Shown: positions 29,978-32,188 of the stretch, piece by piece
Position numbering within the stretch: the stretch's first letter is position 1
How the letters are laid out: every line of letters begins with the position of its first letter
NCBI GenBank assembly: GCA_943354875.1
Contig: CALRDJ010000007.1
Span: 1-32,188 of the forward strand
Source of the DNA: Candidatus Levybacteria bacterium GW2011_GWA1_37_16
GTDB lineage: Bacteria; Patescibacteriota; Microgenomatia; Levybacterales; UBA12049
DNA: 32,188 bases
Direction: 5' to 3'
Program-made: the position numbers and the translations under genes
The notes under the pieces: generated by a model
Told to the model about the DNA's origin: nothing
The model's database searches: none
Seen by the model: the letters and a program-made list of their open reading frames with translations, nothing else

Positions 29978-31792
29978 ATGACTGGTATCCGAAACGTCGC
30001 CATTATCGCCCACGTAGACCATGGAAAAACCACCTTGGTCGATGCACTATTGCGTCAATCGAAAACAAAGCTTACGAAAGAGACGGAAGGAACTGATCTC
30101 ATCATGGATAGTAATGAGCTCGAAAAAGAACGAGGAATTACTATTTTTTCGAAAAATGCTTCGGTACGCTTCAACGAAACAAAAATCAACATCATCGATA
30201 CCCCGGGCCATGCAGATTTCGGCGGGGAAGTAGAGCGCGTTCTTACCATGGCTGATGGCTGCCTACTTCTCATAGATGCCAAGGAAGGTCCTATGCCTCA
30301 AACACGTTTCGTACTCAAGCAAGCCTTAAAGATGAAGCACAAGATCATAGTCGTAATAAATAAGATTGATCGACCTGATGCACGAATCGATCACGTACTA
30401 AATAAAACATTTGACTTATTCATAGAGCTTGGTGCTGATGACGAAACTGCATACTTCCCAACAATATACGCATCAGGAAAAAACGGCCTCGCAGGCTTAG
30501 AGCCAGATATAACCAAAATGACCGATATTACCCCCATTTTCGATGCGATCCTGCAACACATCCCAACTCCTGCAGTAGATGCGACAAAACCTCTACAAAT
30601 GCTTGCCACCACCCTAGCTATAGACACCCATAAAGGTCGCATCGCTACCGGAAGAATCTACAACGGAACTATAAAAGCGAATCAAGAAGTTATTCGCATT
30701 AGTCGCGAAGGAGTCCAAACAAAATATCGACTTACTTCACTGATGACATTTGAGGGCCTAGGAAAAACAGATGCTATTGAAGTACCGGCAGGTGACCTCG
30801 TCGCTATCACTGGTATTCCTGATATCACAATCGGAGAAACTATAGCAGACATCGATAGTCCCGTCGCATTACCGCTCTTGGCCATCGAAGAACCGACGAT
30901 AAAAATGACTTTTATGGTAAACAACAGTCCATTCGCAGGAAAAGAAGGACAATTTAAAACTTCCCGCCAAATCCGTGAACGACTTTATAAAGAACTTGAA
31001 ACCGATATGGCACTCCGTGTGGAAGATGGAACCAGTGGCGATTGGATCGTCTCAGGACGCGGAGAACTACATTTGGCAATTTTCATAGAACGTATGCGCC
31101 GAGAAGGATATGAATTCCAAGTAGCGAGACCTCAGGTTATCGATAGAACAATTGATGGAAAAAAGATGACTCCATATGAACGGATTTTTATAGAGGTACC
31201 TGATGAAATTGCTGGAATAGTTATGCAAAAAATGGGTACTCGCCGAGGACAACTTCAGGACATGAAATCGGACAATGGCATAACATACCTAGAATTTATC
31301 ATTGCGACGAAAGACTTTTTCGGATACAGAAGCGAATTCGTTACTGATACCAGAGGCCTAGGTATCATAAATACCAACTTCTTTGAATACCAACCAGATA
31401 GCGGAGGAAGCATGCAAAGAGAACGAGGATCACTGGTCGCACATGAAAGTGGCGTATCTACAGCATATGGAATAGTAAATATCCAAGACAGAGGAACGCT
31501 TTTTATAGGTCCTGCTACGCAGGTATACAAAGGTCAGGTAGTTGGACAAAACACTAGAGCCGAAGACATGGGGGTAAATGTATGCAAGACAAAACAACTT
31601 TCCAACATGAGATCGAAGGGCGATGGAGGAATGGAACATATCAATACACCGAAAAATACAGGACTTGAAGATGCACTCGAATATATCGGAGACGATGAAT
31701 TAGTTGAAGTAACACCGCTGACCATCAGGATTCGTAAAAGAATTCTAGACGAATCAGAATTTAAACGCCTCCGCTCTCAAGGTCTCGTGTAA
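29978..31792 (+). CDS. typA: GTP-binding protein TypA/BipA
   Basis: [52 protein letters not shown]; BipA C-terminal domain; start chosen at ATG 29978. Confidence 0.96.
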   Translation: MTGIRNVAIIAHVDHGKTTLVDALLRQSKTKLTKETEGTDLIMDSNELEKERGITIFSKNASVRFNETKINIIDTPGHADFGGEVERVLTMADGCLLLIDAKEGPMPQTRFVLKQALKMKHKIIVVINKIDRPDARIDHVLNKTFDLFIELGADDETAYFPTIYASGKNGLAGLEPDITKMTDITPIFDAILQHIPTPAVDATKPLQMLATTLAIDTHKGRIATGRIYNGTIKANQEVIRISREGVQTKYRLTSLMTFEGLGKTDAIEVPAGDLVAITGIPDITIGETIADIDSPVALPLLAIEEPTIKMTFMVNNSPFAGKEGQFKTSRQIRERLYKELETDMALRVEDGTSGDWIVSGRGELHLAIFIERMRREGYEFQVARPQVIDRTIDGKKMTPYERIFIEVPDEIAGIVMQKMGTRRGQLQDMKSDNGITYLEFIIATKDFFGYRSEFVTDTRGLGIINTNFFEYQPDSGGSMQRERGSLVAHESGVSTAYGIVNIQDRGTLFIGPATQVYKGQVVGQNTRAEDMGVNVCKTKQLSNMRSKGDGGMEHINTPKNTGLEDALEYIGDDELVEVTPLTIRIRKRILDESEFKRLRSQGLV

Positions 31793-31824
31793 TACCGTTA
31801 ATCAGTACACAAACTTCTACTTTT

Positions 31825-31833
31825 TGCTATAAT
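31825..31833 (+). promoter_or_regulatory. Extended -10 promoter element (TGcTATAAT) upstream of the flavoprotein
   Basis: TG-c-TATAAT with -10 at 31828-31833; ATG at 31845; no convincing -35. Confidence 0.4.
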
Positions 31834-31844
31834 GCTTCATAGAA

Positions 31845-32188
31845 ATGGTTGCTAAAAATACTACTACAATTCCTCCCGCATATGAAATTCTCTCAACCGA
31901 TGTTCTTATTATTGGTGCAGGGGGCGCAGGACTTAGAGCAGCCATTGAGGCCCACAACAGCGGTGCCAAAGTGCTCATCATCACGAAAGAATATATGGGC
32001 GGAGCCCACACCAGCATGGCCATGGGAGGAATAAATGTAGCAATTAAAAAACCAGCAACTCCGAAACAGCACTATTCAGACACCATAAATGGCGGGTGGT
32101 TTATAAACAACTATAAAATGGTCGACATCTTCACGAAGGAAATGCCCGAACGTATCTATGATCTGGAAAGATATGGCGTGAAGTTTGA
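31845..32188 (+). CDS. FAD-binding flavoprotein of the succinate dehydrogenase/fumarate reductase/L-aspartate oxidase family (5' part only, runs off window)
   Basis: YEILSTDVLIIGAGGAGLRAAIEAHNSGAKVLIITKEYMGGAHTSMAMGGINVAI; Rossmann FAD motif and open frame to window end. Confidence 0.85.
   Translation, partial: MVAKNTTTIPPAYEILSTDVLIIGAGGAGLRAAIEAHNSGAKVLIITKEYMGGAHTSMAMGGINVAIKKPATPKQHYSDTINGGWFINNYKMVDIFTKEMPERIYDLERYGVKF

Overview
The window looks like a Candidate Phyla Radiation (Patescibacteria)-type bacterial chromosome segment with the standard genetic code; the lineage is an inference from gene content and style. Left arm (+): recG 3' end, a degraded transposase remnant next to a truncated FN3/PT-repeat surface protein, then rpmF-nusB-rnc-rpsP-khpA-trmD. 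Middle (-), about 14 kb: one type IV pilus locus (pilB, pilT, pilC, prepilin, DUF2723 glycosyltransferase, pilD, six prepilins, pilX-like, pilM, pilN, pilO) that converges on trmD with overlapping stop codons. Right arm (+): holB-like, gyrB, ppa, gyrA, folD, pyrB, carA, carB, typA and the start of an FAD flavoprotein. The most notable non-gene signals are: (1) five intergenic copies of a TGTCAT...ATGACA palindromic element with paired-arm covariation, and a separate 60-bp in-frame palindrome inside folD; (2) a C9 homopolymer in a minor prepilin gene (phase-variation candidate); (3) promoters that place the transcription start at or near the ATG (rpmF, rpsP), including a possible leaderless upstream ORF overlapping the gyrB start; (4) terminator-like hairpins directly before the pyrB and typA starts; (5) a DUF2723 glycosyltransferase embedded in the pilus operon whose prepilins carry Pro/Thr tracts. 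No CRISPR array, rRNA or tRNA was seen.
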